A DNA stretch of 57,787 nucleotides from Zongyangia hominis (GCF_014385095.1 NZ_JACRTC010000009.1:1-57787), one strand, 5' to 3'; shown: positions 14,661-23,561, counted from the stretch's first letter. The notes: generated by a model not told the origin, from the letters alone. Translations and numbers: made by a program.

Positions 14661-15972
14661 GGTTTTCACGCTCCCAGCCCTTTTGTCTGCCATATTCGGA
14701 AAACATTCTTGGGTTTGGGAAGTACCGCCAGCTGGAAATGCACTGGTTCATAATCTCGTTGATTTCCCGGATTTCCCATTGCTTCGGCTCGTCAAAAGCA
14801 TGGTTCAAGGCTTCCTTATAGAGCTGCTTGGAGCAGACCATGCTCCCGGTGTATTTATCAAGATACGCCTGTATCATCCCGGCTTTGGTGTCCTCCGGCA
14901 TAAAATCCCGCTGGTGTTCTTTGAGATACCGCTGCATGGCGGGGCTGAAAGCCAGCTTGAACCTGCCGCTTTTATAAATCTCCATCGCTTCCGCCCACAT
15001 CTGCCCGATATAGGCTCTGGAAGCGGCTTCATCCTCCAAAATGTGAACTTCCGCCTGCTCCGGGTACACCATGACCGGGATAAAGCGGCGGTTGCCGGAA
15101 CGGTCAAGGGGCAGGAAGTCAAGGGCATTGGAAGTGCCGCCAAACACGCACTGACGGGGGCGGTCTGCCGGGTGGGTTTCATAAGGTATCTTGTAGACCT
15201 CTTTCTGCCGGCTTAAAAATGACTTGATTTCCTCAATGCTCTTGGCGTTGGCGGTTGCCATCATTTCCGACATTTCAATAATCCAGTGACCTTGCAGCTT
15301 GCGGTACACATTGTCATCGTCCAGCTTCCGCAAATCATCGGAGAACCACTCGTCCCGGACTGCCAGCAGCCGGAAGAAGGTGGACTTTCCAGCCCCCTGA
15401 CCGCCTACCAGACAGAGCATGATTTCAAACTTGCACCCCGGCTGAAAGGCTCGTGAGATTGCACCCAGCAGGAACAGCTTCAACGCTTCATAGGTGTAAT
15501 CGTCTGCGTCAGCCCCCAGAAAGTGCCGCAGGCAGAAGCGGATTCGCTCTGTCCCGTCCCACACAAGGGTATTGAGATAGTCCCGGATGGGATGGTACTT
15601 GTTTTCATTCGCCACAATCCCGATGGCGTTATCAATCTTTTTCTCATTGGTAAGCCCGTAGGTTTCTTCCAGATAAAGAAGCAGATACTTCATGTCCGTA
15701 TCGTTCAGGGCGGTGCTTTCTCTGTGAAAACCGATGGGCTTTATGATGTCCTTGCGGTCAGTCAGGATGTTGTATGCGATAGCCCCTGAAAGCAGAGGGT
15801 CACGTTGGAATACGGTCAGGCAGTTCCGTATGCTCTGACGGACACCGCCTTTCTCGGTGGTTTCCAGCCCCGCCTTGATTTCCTCAACGCTCTGGGGCGG
15901 CTGCATGGCGTTCATAGTGTTTTTTAGTTCTTGCTGCGTCTGCGGCTGCAAGTTCTGCCATTCGCTGTTCAA
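14578..15972 (-). CDS. VapE/virulence-associated E family helicase-like ATPase
   Basis: A 464-residue protein with a P-loop GGQGAGKST at residues 190-198 and a following Asp-rich segment. The arrangement matches the VapE superfamily 3-like helicase found in plasmids, prophages and islands, where it works with a primase in element replication. The gene overlaps the upstream CHC2 primase gene by 89 bases. An internal Met at about residue 20 would shorten the overlap to 32 bases and is an alternative start. Confidence 0.88.
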   Translation of the reverse strand: MNSEWQNLQPQTQQELKNTMNAMQPPQSVEEIKAGLETTEKGGVRQSIRNCLTVFQRDPLLSGAIAYNILTDRKDIIKPIGFHRESTALNDTDMKYLLLYLEETYGLTNEKKIDNAIGIVANENKYHPIRDYLNTLVWDGTERIRFCLRHFLGADADDYTYEALKLFLLGAISRAFQPGCKFEIMLCLVGGQGAGKSTFFRLLAVRDEWFSDDLRKLDDDNVYRKLQGHWIIEMSEMMATANAKSIEEIKSFLSRQKEVYKIPYETHPADRPRQCVFGGTSNALDFLPLDRSGNRRFIPVMVYPEQAEVHILEDEAASRAYIGQMWAEAMEIYKSGRFKLAFSPAMQRYLKEHQRDFMPEDTKAGMIQAYLDKYTGSMVCSKQLYKEALNHAFDEPKQWEIREINEIMNQCISSWRYFPNPRMFSEYGRQKGWERENPATDSGNPSEKTMDGFVEVTEQMELPF

Positions 15973-16528
15973 GCTGTATCACATCCTTTCCGTAGTCCGT
16001 AATCAAATCCGCTTTTTCCTCTGTTTCCCCGAACAGCAGCACATCCAGCAGATATTCCACTTGGGCTTGCTTCTGTAAGGCTTCCACAAACCGGGGATGA
16101 AAGGCTTCCTCCGGGGAGTGCGGGGCGTAGTCCGTTCTCCATGCCATCAGCAGATGGAGATAATCGGCAAGAATACGGAAGCAGCGATTCTTTGCTTCCT
16201 GAAACTGTTCCTCCGGGGATTTCTGCCGGGTCTTGGGCTTTTTTACCTTTCCCGGCGGTTTCCAGTCCTCATAGGAAAGCCCGAAGTCCTGTGCCAGCTG
16301 TACGGCGGCTTCTTTCTTTCCCAGCCCATACAGGGCGGCGGCAAAATCAATCACATCCCCATCCGCACCGCAGCCGAAGCAATGGTAACGCCGATCCAGC
16401 TTCATGCTTGGGGTTTTATCGTTATGGAACGGGCAGCAAGCCATCCCGTTCCGACCTACATGGATTCCATAATACTCCGCAGCCTGTCTTGTTGTGACGG
16501 ACTGCTTCACAGCTTCGAATACATTCAA
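15884..16528 (-). CDS. CHC2 zinc-finger primase-like protein
   Basis: A 214-residue protein with the DnaG-type zinc-binding motif: C32, H35, C50 and C53 in CPFHND and CFGCG, followed by GDVIDFAAALYG. Only the zinc-binding domain is present; no TOPRIM catalytic domain follows, and the rest is a helical tail. It probably loads or helps the overlapping VapE helicase. The zinc domain is certain; priming activity by this protein alone is unlikely. Confidence 0.85.
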   Translation of the reverse strand: MNVFEAVKQSVTTRQAAEYYGIHVGRNGMACCPFHNDKTPSMKLDRRYHCFGCGADGDVIDFAAALYGLGKKEAAVQLAQDFGLSYEDWKPPGKVKKPKTRQKSPEEQFQEAKNRCFRILADYLHLLMAWRTDYAPHSPEEAFHPRFVEALQKQAQVEYLLDVLLFGETEEKADLITDYGKDVIQLEQRMAELAAADAARTKKHYERHAAAPER

Positions 16529-16593
16529 ATCTATCCCTCCTTGAAAATAAGAAAAGCACCTGACATTCTCTAATTGAAAATGGCAAGTGCCTG

Positions 16594-18174
16594 TTAAAGT
16601 TCCATATCCTGTTGTCTGTGTTTCTCCTGTGCCGGGGCGGTTCTTTGTGCTTTTTTCTCGTCAGTCTTATCCTGCAAGACTTCTTTGATGGGCTGCTTCT
16701 TGGGCGGCTCTTTGCTTTCCTCTGTGCCGGGTGTGGCTTTCCGTACCCAGTAGCGGATGTCCCGCAGCTTCTTCAAATCCTCCTGTACCTCGGTCAGTGG
16801 TACTTTCAGCTCTGCGATTTCGCTGAGAAGCGTTTCCTGCTCCTGTTGCAACTCATTTTTCGTTTTATCCTTATCGTCCGGGTGCTTGGCAAGGTAGTCA
16901 GCGGCTTTCTCATACCGGGCAACCTCCGGGTGTTCCTGTTTGAATTTCCCCTTTATTTTCTTAAAAAATATCTTCTGGTACTTCTCATAGACAGCCTTAC
17001 ATTCCTTGCAGTCTGTCCGGCTGGCAAGAATCCCGTCAATCACTTTGCTCCGGGCTTCCTTTGGCTTCATCTGATTGCGGTAATCTGCGGCTGATTTCCC
17101 GGAAGATTCCAGAAACGCTTCTAAGTCCTCCACAGTGGAAAGCCCCTTTTGCCGGAGATAGGACAGGGCTTCGCTGACTGCCTTTAAGTCCTGTGAAGTT
17201 CCCCGGTTCTGTCCAGCCCTTGTCCAGTCCTTCCGTTCTTCCTTTCGTATCTCCATATACTTCATCAGCAGATTGGGAAGAAGTGTCGCTTCCTCCGCCG
17301 CCTTTTGTGCAAGCAGCTCCTTCCGTTTTTCTCCCAGCTCGGTAATCCAGCCTTTGAGGTTTTGGATAAGCTGCCGGATGGACTTCATCAGGCGGTTGGC
17401 GGCTCTGATTTCCCGGTTCAGGTTGCCGATATTCGTCTGGATACCTCGCTTTTCCATCTGCCGGACAGCAGTCCCCTCATGGACAGTGGGGACTATATCA
17501 AGCCCCTGTCTGGCATAGGAACGCAAGTCCACACGCTCCGGGCGGTCATTGGCGTCCAGATAGCGGTTCTGGATAACCTCCCATTCATGCCGCCAGATTT
17601 CACAATACTTCTGGTCGTTCCAGTCCACCGTATCCTCCTTGTGGCTTTTCCACCTGCCGGACGGCAGCTTTATCCGTTCCCCATTCTCGTCAAGGTCATA
17701 AACCTTGCGGCTCTTGGGAAGCCATTTTCCATGTTCATCCATTGCCCGCATGGTCAGCAGGACATGGGCGTGGGGATTGTGTCCCGGCGGATGGGGGTCA
17801 TGGATGGCAAAATCAGCAATCATGCCTTTGGAAACAAACTGCTGTTCACAAAACTCCCGTACAAGGACAGCGTACTGGTCGGGCGGTATCTCTCTGGGAA
17901 TGGTAAGCACCCACCGCCTTGCAAGCTGGGAGTTCCATTGCTTTTCCACCGCTTCGGCGGCATTCCATAAAGTATTGCGGTCTGCATATTCCTGTGGAGC
18001 ATTTGCCGGGAGCAGGATTTCATTGTGGACGATACCACGCTTTTCCGGGTAGTGCTTTACTTGCTGGTCGTATTCACAGAACAGCTTTTCGCCGCTTTGG
18101 TAAGCAGCGGCGGCAACCGCAGACTGCCGCTGGCTGCGCTGAACAATCGTGATTTCGTTGTGTGGACAAGGCAT
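16594..18174 (-). CDS. MobA/MobL family (MOBQ) relaxase
   Basis: A 526-residue relaxase with the N-terminal RQSAVAAAAYQSG pattern (candidate catalytic Tyr about residue 25) and the histidine triad in HDPHPPGHNPHAH (125-137). The C-terminal half is Lys/Glu-rich and coiled-coil-like. Unlike the other MOBQ modules its oriT is not directly upstream: a 2.8 kb cargo (kinase and ABC-F gene) lies between. It precedes the primase gene by 65 bases and may share an operon with it. Confidence 0.93.
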   Translation of the reverse strand: MPCPHNEITIVQRSQRQSAVAAAAYQSGEKLFCEYDQQVKHYPEKRGIVHNEILLPANAPQEYADRNTLWNAAEAVEKQWNSQLARRWVLTIPREIPPDQYAVLVREFCEQQFVSKGMIADFAIHDPHPPGHNPHAHVLLTMRAMDEHGKWLPKSRKVYDLDENGERIKLPSGRWKSHKEDTVDWNDQKYCEIWRHEWEVIQNRYLDANDRPERVDLRSYARQGLDIVPTVHEGTAVRQMEKRGIQTNIGNLNREIRAANRLMKSIRQLIQNLKGWITELGEKRKELLAQKAAEEATLLPNLLMKYMEIRKEERKDWTRAGQNRGTSQDLKAVSEALSYLRQKGLSTVEDLEAFLESSGKSAADYRNQMKPKEARSKVIDGILASRTDCKECKAVYEKYQKIFFKKIKGKFKQEHPEVARYEKAADYLAKHPDDKDKTKNELQQEQETLLSEIAELKVPLTEVQEDLKKLRDIRYWVRKATPGTEESKEPPKKQPIKEVLQDKTDEKKAQRTAPAQEKHRQQDMEL

Positions 18175-18238
18175 TTCGTGTCCCTCCTTTCGCTAATTGG
18201 TGGATGGGGTGGCGTTTTACCACCTCATTTTGGGCAGA

Positions 18239-18334
18239 AAAAAAGCAGGAGACCTTTTTCAGATTTCCTGCTCGGTGTGCCACTGTGTGAGCGGCGGGTA
18301 TTTAGTTGTAAAAGTTCGGGACAAGTTGACCCGA
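18239..18334. promoter_or_regulatory. Hairpin and palindromic operator before the relaxase
   Basis: AGCAGGAGA and TTTCCTGCT form a 9-bp arm hairpin near 18241-18273 (one mismatch). It aligns with a hairpin at 31208-31240 in the third module. At 18316-18334 there is a 19-base palindrome TCGGGACAAGTTGACCCGA with one central mismatch pair; a close copy lies at 43703-43721 upstream of sigma-like genes. Both look like conserved control sites of these elements. Confidence 0.5.
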
Positions 18335-18370
18335 TGTAAAGCTAACAAACTGGAATTGCACCAAAACAAT

Positions 18371-18916
18371 CTAAGACAACAACGCTGCCCTACTTGCGAT
18401 TTTTTCTTGTACTGCGGAAACAGTTTCTTGAATGGAATAAGTGGTCGTATCTATAACATTCGATTCATATATTCCCAGATTGCAAAATTGCTCCCACATG
18501 GTTTCTACCAATTCGATATTTGTCTTTCGGTCTAACTTTGAGCGTTCAACAGCTCGCTTCAAGGTTTCTTCCTTACTTGCCCTTAAAATAATATAATGCA
18601 CCTCATAATGTTCCCGAACAAGACTTTGCCACGGCTTTAAAAACCACGGTCCGATAATACCGTCAACAATTACATCATATCCACCACGAGCATATCGCTT
18701 CGCAGCTTCTAAAAACGCTTCAATGACAATCAAATTTTGCTCATTTGATTCCGGCAAATGCGGTGGTATTGCCCCTTTACTCAAATAATGATAAAAGTCA
18801 TCTGTGTGCATATGCACAGACTTTTCCAAATCTGATTCTTTTGCAACAGCAGATGCCGTTGTAGTTTTTCCTGTCCCCGGCGCACCTGTGATTACAATAA
18901 TTCTACCTTGATTCAT
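18371..18916 (-). CDS. P-loop kinase, CPT/AAA-type
   Basis: A 181-residue soluble protein with a Walker A motif GAPGTGKTTT near residues 11-19, an HTDDF motif near residue 37 and a DVIVDGIIGP Walker B-like strand. This architecture is that of small-molecule kinases such as chloramphenicol phosphotransferase or shikimate-kinase-like proteins. It could inactivate an antibiotic or nucleoside, but the substrate cannot be read from the sequence. It follows the ABC-F resistance gene after 214 bases and is flanked by 13-bp direct repeats (ACAAACTGGAATT at 18345 and 18956). Confidence 0.75.
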   Translation of the reverse strand: MNQGRIIVITGAPGTGKTTTASAVAKESDLEKSVHMHTDDFYHYLSKGAIPPHLPESNEQNLIVIEAFLEAAKRYARGGYDVIVDGIIGPWFLKPWQSLVREHYEVHYIILRASKEETLKRAVERSKLDRKTNIELVETMWEQFCNLGIYESNVIDTTTYSIQETVSAVQEKIASRAALLS

Positions 18917-19130
18917 CTATATTTTACCTCCACAAATTACGATTTTCTTAATTCTACAAACTGGAATTTGAGTCTCTGTAAAGCTGGAATTAACCCATAC
19001 AATTATTTTAATTTAGAGGTTCTTACGCAATTATCCGTATTTTGTAATTTTTCAATACTGGAATGCCAGTGTAAATCAGCATTCTCCATTTTTATTAAAG
19101 CGAAAAACGTAAAATTGCGGAAGAACCAAT

Positions 19131-20591
19131 TTAGATATTCACAATTTTACTTGCCACAGTATCTCGAAAAACACTGTCATGTTCTACCAGGAGCATGGTC
19201 GGGGCAAACTCCGTTATGAGTTGTTCAATCTGCATACGTGAGTACACATCAATAAAGTTGAGCGGTTCATCCCATACATACAAGTGTGCCTTTTCACAAA
19301 GGCTTTTCGCAATTAGGACTTTCTTCTTTTGCCCGCCAGAAAAGTCTTTAATATCCTTTTCAAACTGTACACGCTCAAAGTCCATTTTCCTAAGAATTGC
19401 CTTGAACAAACTTTCATCAAGGTTGTTTTCTTCTGCAAACTCGGAAAGGGTTCCACATAAATACGATGTATCCTGTGGCACATAAGAAATTACAAGCCCA
19501 GAGCCAAGTGTTACTGTACCCGTATAATCTATGGACTGCCCGACTACCAACTTTAACAGGCTACTTTTGCCACTGCCGTTCTTTCCATCAAGCACAATGC
19601 GTTCTCCCTGTCTTATTTCAAACGAAACGGGTTCACAAACTGAAATGCCATCATAATAAACTACTACATTCGATAATGATGCAAGCAAATCTGTATGGTA
19701 ATTAAGCGGTTGTATCTTGAGGGCTTCTGCGGTTTCCATATTTTTCAGCAATGCTGATTTTTGTTCGATTGTCTGTTGTTGTCTCGCTTCTATAGATTTT
19801 GAACGCTTCATCATTTTGGCGGCTTTATGACCGACATAACCTTTATCTGCTGCCCCAATTTTGGAAGCTTCTACACGTTCAGACCATACTGCAGCGCGTT
19901 TTGCCGACTGCTGTAATCGTCTGATGTCCTTTTGCAAACGTTCGTTCTGAGCCAGTTCAAATTCTTGCTGTCGCTCAAAATTTGACATCCATGATGAAAA
20001 GTTTCCTCTTTGCACTTCGATATTCGCTCGGTTAATCGATAGAATATAGTCAACACAATCGTCAAGAAAGCGACGATCGTGAGAAACTAAGATGAATCCC
20101 TTTTTCTTTTTCAGATATGCCGCCACACTTTTTCTCGCTTTGGCATCCAAATGGTTGGTAGGTTCATCAATCAGTAGGAAATGCCCTTCATTAAGAAAAA
20201 GAGCGGCAATCAAAACCTTTGTCTGCTCTCCGTTGGAAAGTGTTTCAAAAGGTCGCCAAAGCACATCGACATCAACATCAAGATAAGAAAGTTCTCGCAT
20301 AAGTTCCCATTCTTCCGCAAGTGGGCAAATCTCCTGCAATATATCCTCTGTAATACGATTCTTATCTGAAACGGGATAAGGAAAATAATCAAACTGTACG
20401 GATGATAGGATTTTTCCACTATACTCATATTTCCCAAGCAGAAGATTCAGAAAGGTTGTTTTACCTCGTCCGTTTCTGCCCACAAAACCAAGCTTCCAAT
20501 CGGTATCAACCTGGAAACTGACATTTTCAAAAACATTATCATAACTTGTCGGATATGAAAACGTAAGGTTTTCAATTTTAATCATTGACAT
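19131..20591 (-). CDS. Lsa-type ABC-F ribosomal protection protein
   Basis: A 486-residue ABC-F protein with two ATPase domains and no membrane segments. Walker A motifs are GRNGRGKTT and GKNGSGKSS, signatures are LSNGEQ and FSGGQ, and the charged linker contains KRAAVWSERVE and the KMMKRSKSIE segment typical of the Lsa family. Such proteins release lincosamides, streptogramin A and pleuromutilins from the ribosome. The start is ATG 20591 with AAAGGAGG before it. A 5-prime leader with two short ORFs suggests antibiotic-inducible expression. The family is clear; the allele name is not. Confidence 0.88.
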   Translation of the reverse strand: MSMIKIENLTFSYPTSYDNVFENVSFQVDTDWKLGFVGRNGRGKTTFLNLLLGKYEYSGKILSSVQFDYFPYPVSDKNRITEDILQEICPLAEEWELMRELSYLDVDVDVLWRPFETLSNGEQTKVLIAALFLNEGHFLLIDEPTNHLDAKARKSVAAYLKKKKGFILVSHDRRFLDDCVDYILSINRANIEVQRGNFSSWMSNFERQQEFELAQNERLQKDIRRLQQSAKRAAVWSERVEASKIGAADKGYVGHKAAKMMKRSKSIEARQQQTIEQKSALLKNMETAEALKIQPLNYHTDLLASLSNVVVYYDGISVCEPVSFEIRQGERIVLDGKNGSGKSSLLKLVVGQSIDYTGTVTLGSGLVISYVPQDTSYLCGTLSEFAEENNLDESLFKAILRKMDFERVQFEKDIKDFSGGQKKKVLIAKSLCEKAHLYVWDEPLNFIDVYSRMQIEQLITEFAPTMLLVEHDSVFRDTVASKIVNI

Positions 20592-20647
20592 AAATATTAT
20601 CCTCCTTTGCATGTCATACGATACAAAGTCGGTTCGGTGAATGTTTA

Positions 20648-20725
20648 CTACGTATAGATTTCACCAAAAGGAACCGACACTATACGGAGTGAATCATGTG
20701 TAACTATCTGTTCTGCACTATTCAT
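20648..20725 (-). CDS. Leader peptide of the ABC-F gene
   Basis: A 25-codon ORF starting at ATG 20725 with a GGAGGT site six bases before it. The peptide reads MNSAEQIVTHDS then LRIVSVPFGEIYT. Its last third overlaps the left arm of the hairpin that sits before the ABC-F ribosome site, so a stalled ribosome would alter that structure. No family similarity is known to me. Confidence 0.6.
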   Translation of the reverse strand: MNSAEQIVTHDSLRIVSVPFGEIYT

Positions 20726-20763
20726 AAAGCACCTCCAAAACAAAATAAGAGCCACAAGAAAGT

Positions 20764-20844
20764 TTATCCTTGCAGCTCGTCATAGCATAAAATAACACCA
20801 CTAAGCAAAAGTGGCAACAGCACTATATTGAGTAAGATAGACAT
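20764..20844 (-). CDS. Possible hydrophobic upstream leader ORF
   Basis: A 26-codon ORF (MSILLNIVLLPLLLSGV then ILCYDELQG) lies inside the loop of a 10-bp inverted repeat. It is strongly hydrophobic and has only a weak AAGAAAG site before the ATG at 20844. It may be a second sensing peptide or a chance frame. Confidence 0.35.
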   Translation of the reverse strand: MSILLNIVLLPLLLSGVILCYDELQG

Positions 20845-21119
20845 ATAACTTTCTTGCAATAGACACAATAATGCCAAAGTATAGCACTACCGCATATTTT
20901 GATTTTATTTGCAAGAAAAGTTAATCATCTTCCCACCTCTTTCTAAATTTCAAAATATTATACCATAAATCGCAGGCAAATACAAGTGGTTATAAAAATT
21001 TAACAAATCGCTTATAATACAATCATATAACTTTACGCATTCCTTACTGACCGTAAAATTCCGATTTATTGCTGACTTTATTATACTTTATTGCCTATCG
21101 AAAAGATAGCATATTTTAT

Positions 21120-21337
21120 GAAACTTGTCGGCTGGGAACAGCTTGCAGCGCAAGGTCTCCCCAGATGGCAAGTCCACAAAAGGGTAGCTGGCGGCAGCCA
21201 GCGCAGGGGAAGCGTAGCGTCCCCTGTTTGATTTGGAGCAGACCATGACTGCGGAAAATCACAGCCCCCCGGCGAGGAGCCTTCGGAGAACGCAATGCAC
21301 CAACCTCTGGGTGGTGTATAATTGCGCCCTTAGTAAA
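21120..21337 (-). other. Origin of transfer of the second mobilization module
   Basis: A hairpin CACCA-a-CC / GG-g-TGGTG (21298-21316) is followed by TATAATTGCGCCCTTAG; the core at 21319-21330 is one base from the RSF1010-type nic core. A second hairpin, CAGGGGA...TCCCCTG, spans about 21211-21233. The region abuts the DUF3847 gene. The stretch 20884-21119 before it is AT-rich and shows no gene. The downstream bases TTAGTAAAC match those at 41854-41862. Confidence 0.72.
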
Positions 21338-21634
21338 CTAAGGGGTTTCCGGCTTCTCACGTTCCAGCAGTTTCTTCAATAGTTCCTGCGTGTCCTGCCT
21401 GTGAAAAATGAGTGTCAACAACAGCATGACATCATCATCTGTCAGGCGTTCCGGCTCTTGCAGAAAACTTTCCAGCATACCGCCACGAGTACAGAGCCGG
21501 TGTGTCCGTTCTTTTCGGGTAAGCTGCTTTAGCTGGTGCTGCAATGCCTTTTCATCATTGATGGCTTTCCGCAGTTTCTTTTCACTCTTTTCCAACTCTC
21601 GGTTGAGCTTTTCCAGCTTTGAGGTATCAGGCAA
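21338..21634 (-). CDS. DUF3847-like mobilization-associated protein
   Basis: A 98-residue charged helical protein. The N-terminal 50 residues are a coiled coil (LEKLNRELEKSEKKLRKA), followed by RTHRLCTRGGMLESFL, which aligns with the RTRRLIQEGAILE core of the other two copies. It overlaps the upstream Rep-like gene by 8 bases and lies directly before oriT. An accessory role at oriT is likely. Confidence 0.75.
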   Translation of the reverse strand: MPDTSKLEKLNRELEKSEKKLRKAINDEKALQHQLKQLTRKERTHRLCTRGGMLESFLQEPERLTDDDVMLLLTLIFHRQDTQELLKKLLEREKPETP

Positions 21635-21968
21635 GGGCAGCGTCCTCCTTTCCCGGTATCAGCACATAAATCCTGTTTGGTTCTCCAACGCCCTGACGCA
21701 CTCGCATGATCAGTCCGGCGGTTTCCAGTTCATTCAGAGAACGCTTGACCGTCATGGGGCTGCGGGACAGGACTGCGGCAATGGCTGTGACAGGGAAGCA
21801 GATAAACAGGATTCCGTTCTCGTCCTCCTGTCCGTTGGATAGCATAGCGTCCAACATCCGGCAGTACATGACCTTTGCGGTGCTGCTGACTGGAAATCCT
21901 GTCAACGCTCTGGGAAAGGGCATACAGGGCGGCAACGGTGTGCCTATCGTCATAAATTCAAAATTCAT
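21627..21968 (-). CDS. RepA-like winged-helix replication protein
   Basis: A 113-residue protein with a winged-helix pattern: STAKVMYCRMLDAML, then TAIAAVLSRSPMTVKRSLNELETAGLI as recognition helix and wing. It resembles the N-terminal domain of replication initiator A proteins of low-GC plasmids, but is short and lacks the C-terminal part. The start at 21968 has AAAGGAGG nine bases before it. It is read with an upstream Cys-rich gene (ATGA overlap). Confidence 0.65.
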   Translation of the reverse strand: MNFEFMTIGTPLPPCMPFPRALTGFPVSSTAKVMYCRMLDAMLSNGQEDENGILFICFPVTAIAAVLSRSPMTVKRSLNELETAGLIMRVRQGVGEPNRIYVLIPGKEDAALA

Positions 21969-22153
21969 TCGGTGTGTTCCTCCTTTTTCTTTGCTCTTTT
22001 GGATAAATAACGGGGGCAGTCAACCACAACCGCCCGGAAGCTCTGCTTGCACCCATGCTTGCATTTCCGGCATAATTCGTTGTAAGTGACACGCCCCCGG
22101 TCATTGAGGTAAAAAGAAAGCTCATGCTTCCTCTTTTTGCTCATTCTCGGCAT
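21965..22153 (-). CDS. Small Cys-rich basic protein
   Basis: A 62-residue basic protein with four Cys (LCRKCKHGCKQ and VVDCPRYL), enough for one zinc site. A close relative (about 55% identical by eye) lies at 28507-28701, also directly before a replication gene. Function is unknown; the conserved position suggests a role in element replication. The start follows a GGAGG site. Confidence 0.65.
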   Translation of the reverse strand: MPRMSKKRKHELSFYLNDRGRVTYNELCRKCKHGCKQSFRAVVVDCPRYLSKRAKKKEEHTE

Positions 22154-22560
22154 ATTGCGTTTCCTCCCGTTTTAGTGTATAGTTTCGGGGCGATTTTCGG
22201 CAAAATTACGGTCATAGAGCCGTCTAAAATCTCCAGAAGTATCAGCAATAGGGTAGACTATCCCCCTATCAGATTGTCGTGTTTCGGTATCATTTCGGTA
22301 TCAGTTCGCCAGTTCTCCCCGGTGTCGTTCCTCCCCTGAATCTCACAGCGGCGTATTGCTCCCTTTGGTACGCTCGTTTCGGTCAGGGTTCCTCCATATC
22401 CCTGCCAAAAGTCATGGCGCTACATCGCCGGGGAAGCATATCCCACACAGGCTGGTCATTCGATTGGAATAATCCATCGATGAACTACCTGTATCATAGA
22501 ACATTTTTGTGCCCTGTGCCGTATGTCCACAAAGTAGGAATTAAGGGTAAAAATCAGAAA
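22154..22560. other. Intergenic region with short direct repeats
   Basis: This stretch separates divergent genes. TTTCGGTATCA occurs twice in a row near 22281-22301, and TTTCGG or TTTCGGG motifs recur at 22184-22200 and 22376. Related motifs occur near 28752-28870 before the equivalent Cys-rich/Rep genes of the third module. They could be operator or iteron sites. No gene is seen. Confidence 0.35.
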
Positions 22561-22590
22561 TTTCCACGATTGCGGAAAGTATGATATAAT
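22561..22590 (+). promoter_or_regulatory. Promoter with palindromic operator for the XRE gene
   Basis: A TATAAT -10 box lies at 22585-22590. An 18-base near-palindrome, TTTCCACGATTGCGGAAA, occupies 22561-22578, that is the spacer and -35 position. The regulator encoded next is an HTH protein, so autorepression through this site is likely. Confidence 0.55.
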
Positions 22591-22636
22591 CCAGTTAAGC
22601 GGCAGTAATGAAACCGCCGGAAAGGAGCGTGCGCCC

Positions 22637-23443
22637 ATGAAAGGAGCGACAAGCATACAGGAACGCCTTTGGGAACTCCGCAAGGACAAAGGCTTAAATC
22701 TGGAAGAATTATCAGAGCTGACGGGCATTTCCAAATCAGCTCTTGGCAGTTATGAAAAAGAGGATTATAAGGAAATCAATCATGGCAACCTTATCACGCT
22801 GGCAGACTTCTATGGGGTTTCCGTTGATTATCTGCTGTGCCGGACAGAGAACCGGGAGCAGATCAACACGCCACTAACAGAGCTGCATTTGAATGATGAG
22901 ATGGTGGCACTTCTGAAAGGCGGTCGGATTAACAACCGTCTGCTCTGTGAGCTTGCCACTCATAAGGACTTTATCAAGTTTCTTGCGGACATTGAGATTT
23001 ATGTAGATGGGATTGCCACCATGCAGATTCAAAACCTCAACGCCCTTGTCGATACTGTCCGGCATGAAATCATTGAACGGTATCGCCCCGGCGAAGACGA
23101 CCCGCATTTGAAAGTGCTGCAAGCCGCCCATATCAGCGATGATGAATATTTCAGCCACATGGTTCTTGATGACCTCAATCTCATTATCCGGGATATTCGG
23201 GAAGCCCACAAAAAGGACAGCGAGAGTGCGCCCCAGACCACCGTTGCCGATGAATTGAAAGAAAATTTGGAAGCGGTTGAAAATTTCAAGGGCAGTCGGG
23301 ATGAAAAGCTGGTTGTCCTTTACTGCAAGCAGCTCGGCATCAACTATAAAAATCTGTCAGACGAAGAATTTCGCTGGCTCATTCGGATTCTACAAAAATC
23401 AAAGAAAACAGGAACTCCTATCAGTCAAAGGAAAAAACGGTAA
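22637..23443 (+). CDS. XRE-family helix-turn-helix regulator
   Basis: A 268-residue protein with an N-terminal HTH_3 domain (residues 5-65): NLEELSELTGISKSALGSYEKED forms the two key helices. The remaining 200 residues are helical and of no known family, probably for oligomerisation or signal sensing. The start has GGAG about ten bases before it. It is divergent from the replication/mobilization operon of the second module and may control it. Confidence 0.82.
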   Translation: MKGATSIQERLWELRKDKGLNLEELSELTGISKSALGSYEKEDYKEINHGNLITLADFYGVSVDYLLCRTENREQINTPLTELHLNDEMVALLKGGRINNRLLCELATHKDFIKFLADIEIYVDGIATMQIQNLNALVDTVRHEIIERYRPGEDDPHLKVLQAAHISDDEYFSHMVLDDLNLIIRDIREAHKKDSESAPQTTVADELKENLEAVENFKGSRDEKLVVLYCKQLGINYKNLSDEEFRWLIRILQKSKKTGTPISQRKKR

Positions 23444-23561
23444 AGAAAAACCGCTGTTGCATGGTTGTGTTTGCTTCCATGTAGCAGCGGTTGGTGCTAT
23501 ACTTATTCAGTTAAAATTTCAAAGCGATAAAGTGGAATTTATCTTAGAAATTACAGCAATG

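Larger units (their letters stand above)
20592..20883 (-). promoter_or_regulatory. Attenuator-like leader of the ABC-F gene
   Basis: The leader holds two short ORFs and two inverted repeats. CAAGAAAGTT pairs with AACTTTCTTG around the first ORF (arms near 20758-20767 and 20847-20856). TCGGTTC and GAACCGA, reinforced by GGTGAA and TTCACC, pair across the end of the second ORF and the sequence before the ABC-F ribosome site. An extended -10 (TGCTATACT) lies near 20878-20886. The layout matches translation-dependent induction known for erm, vga and msr leaders. Confidence 0.6.
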
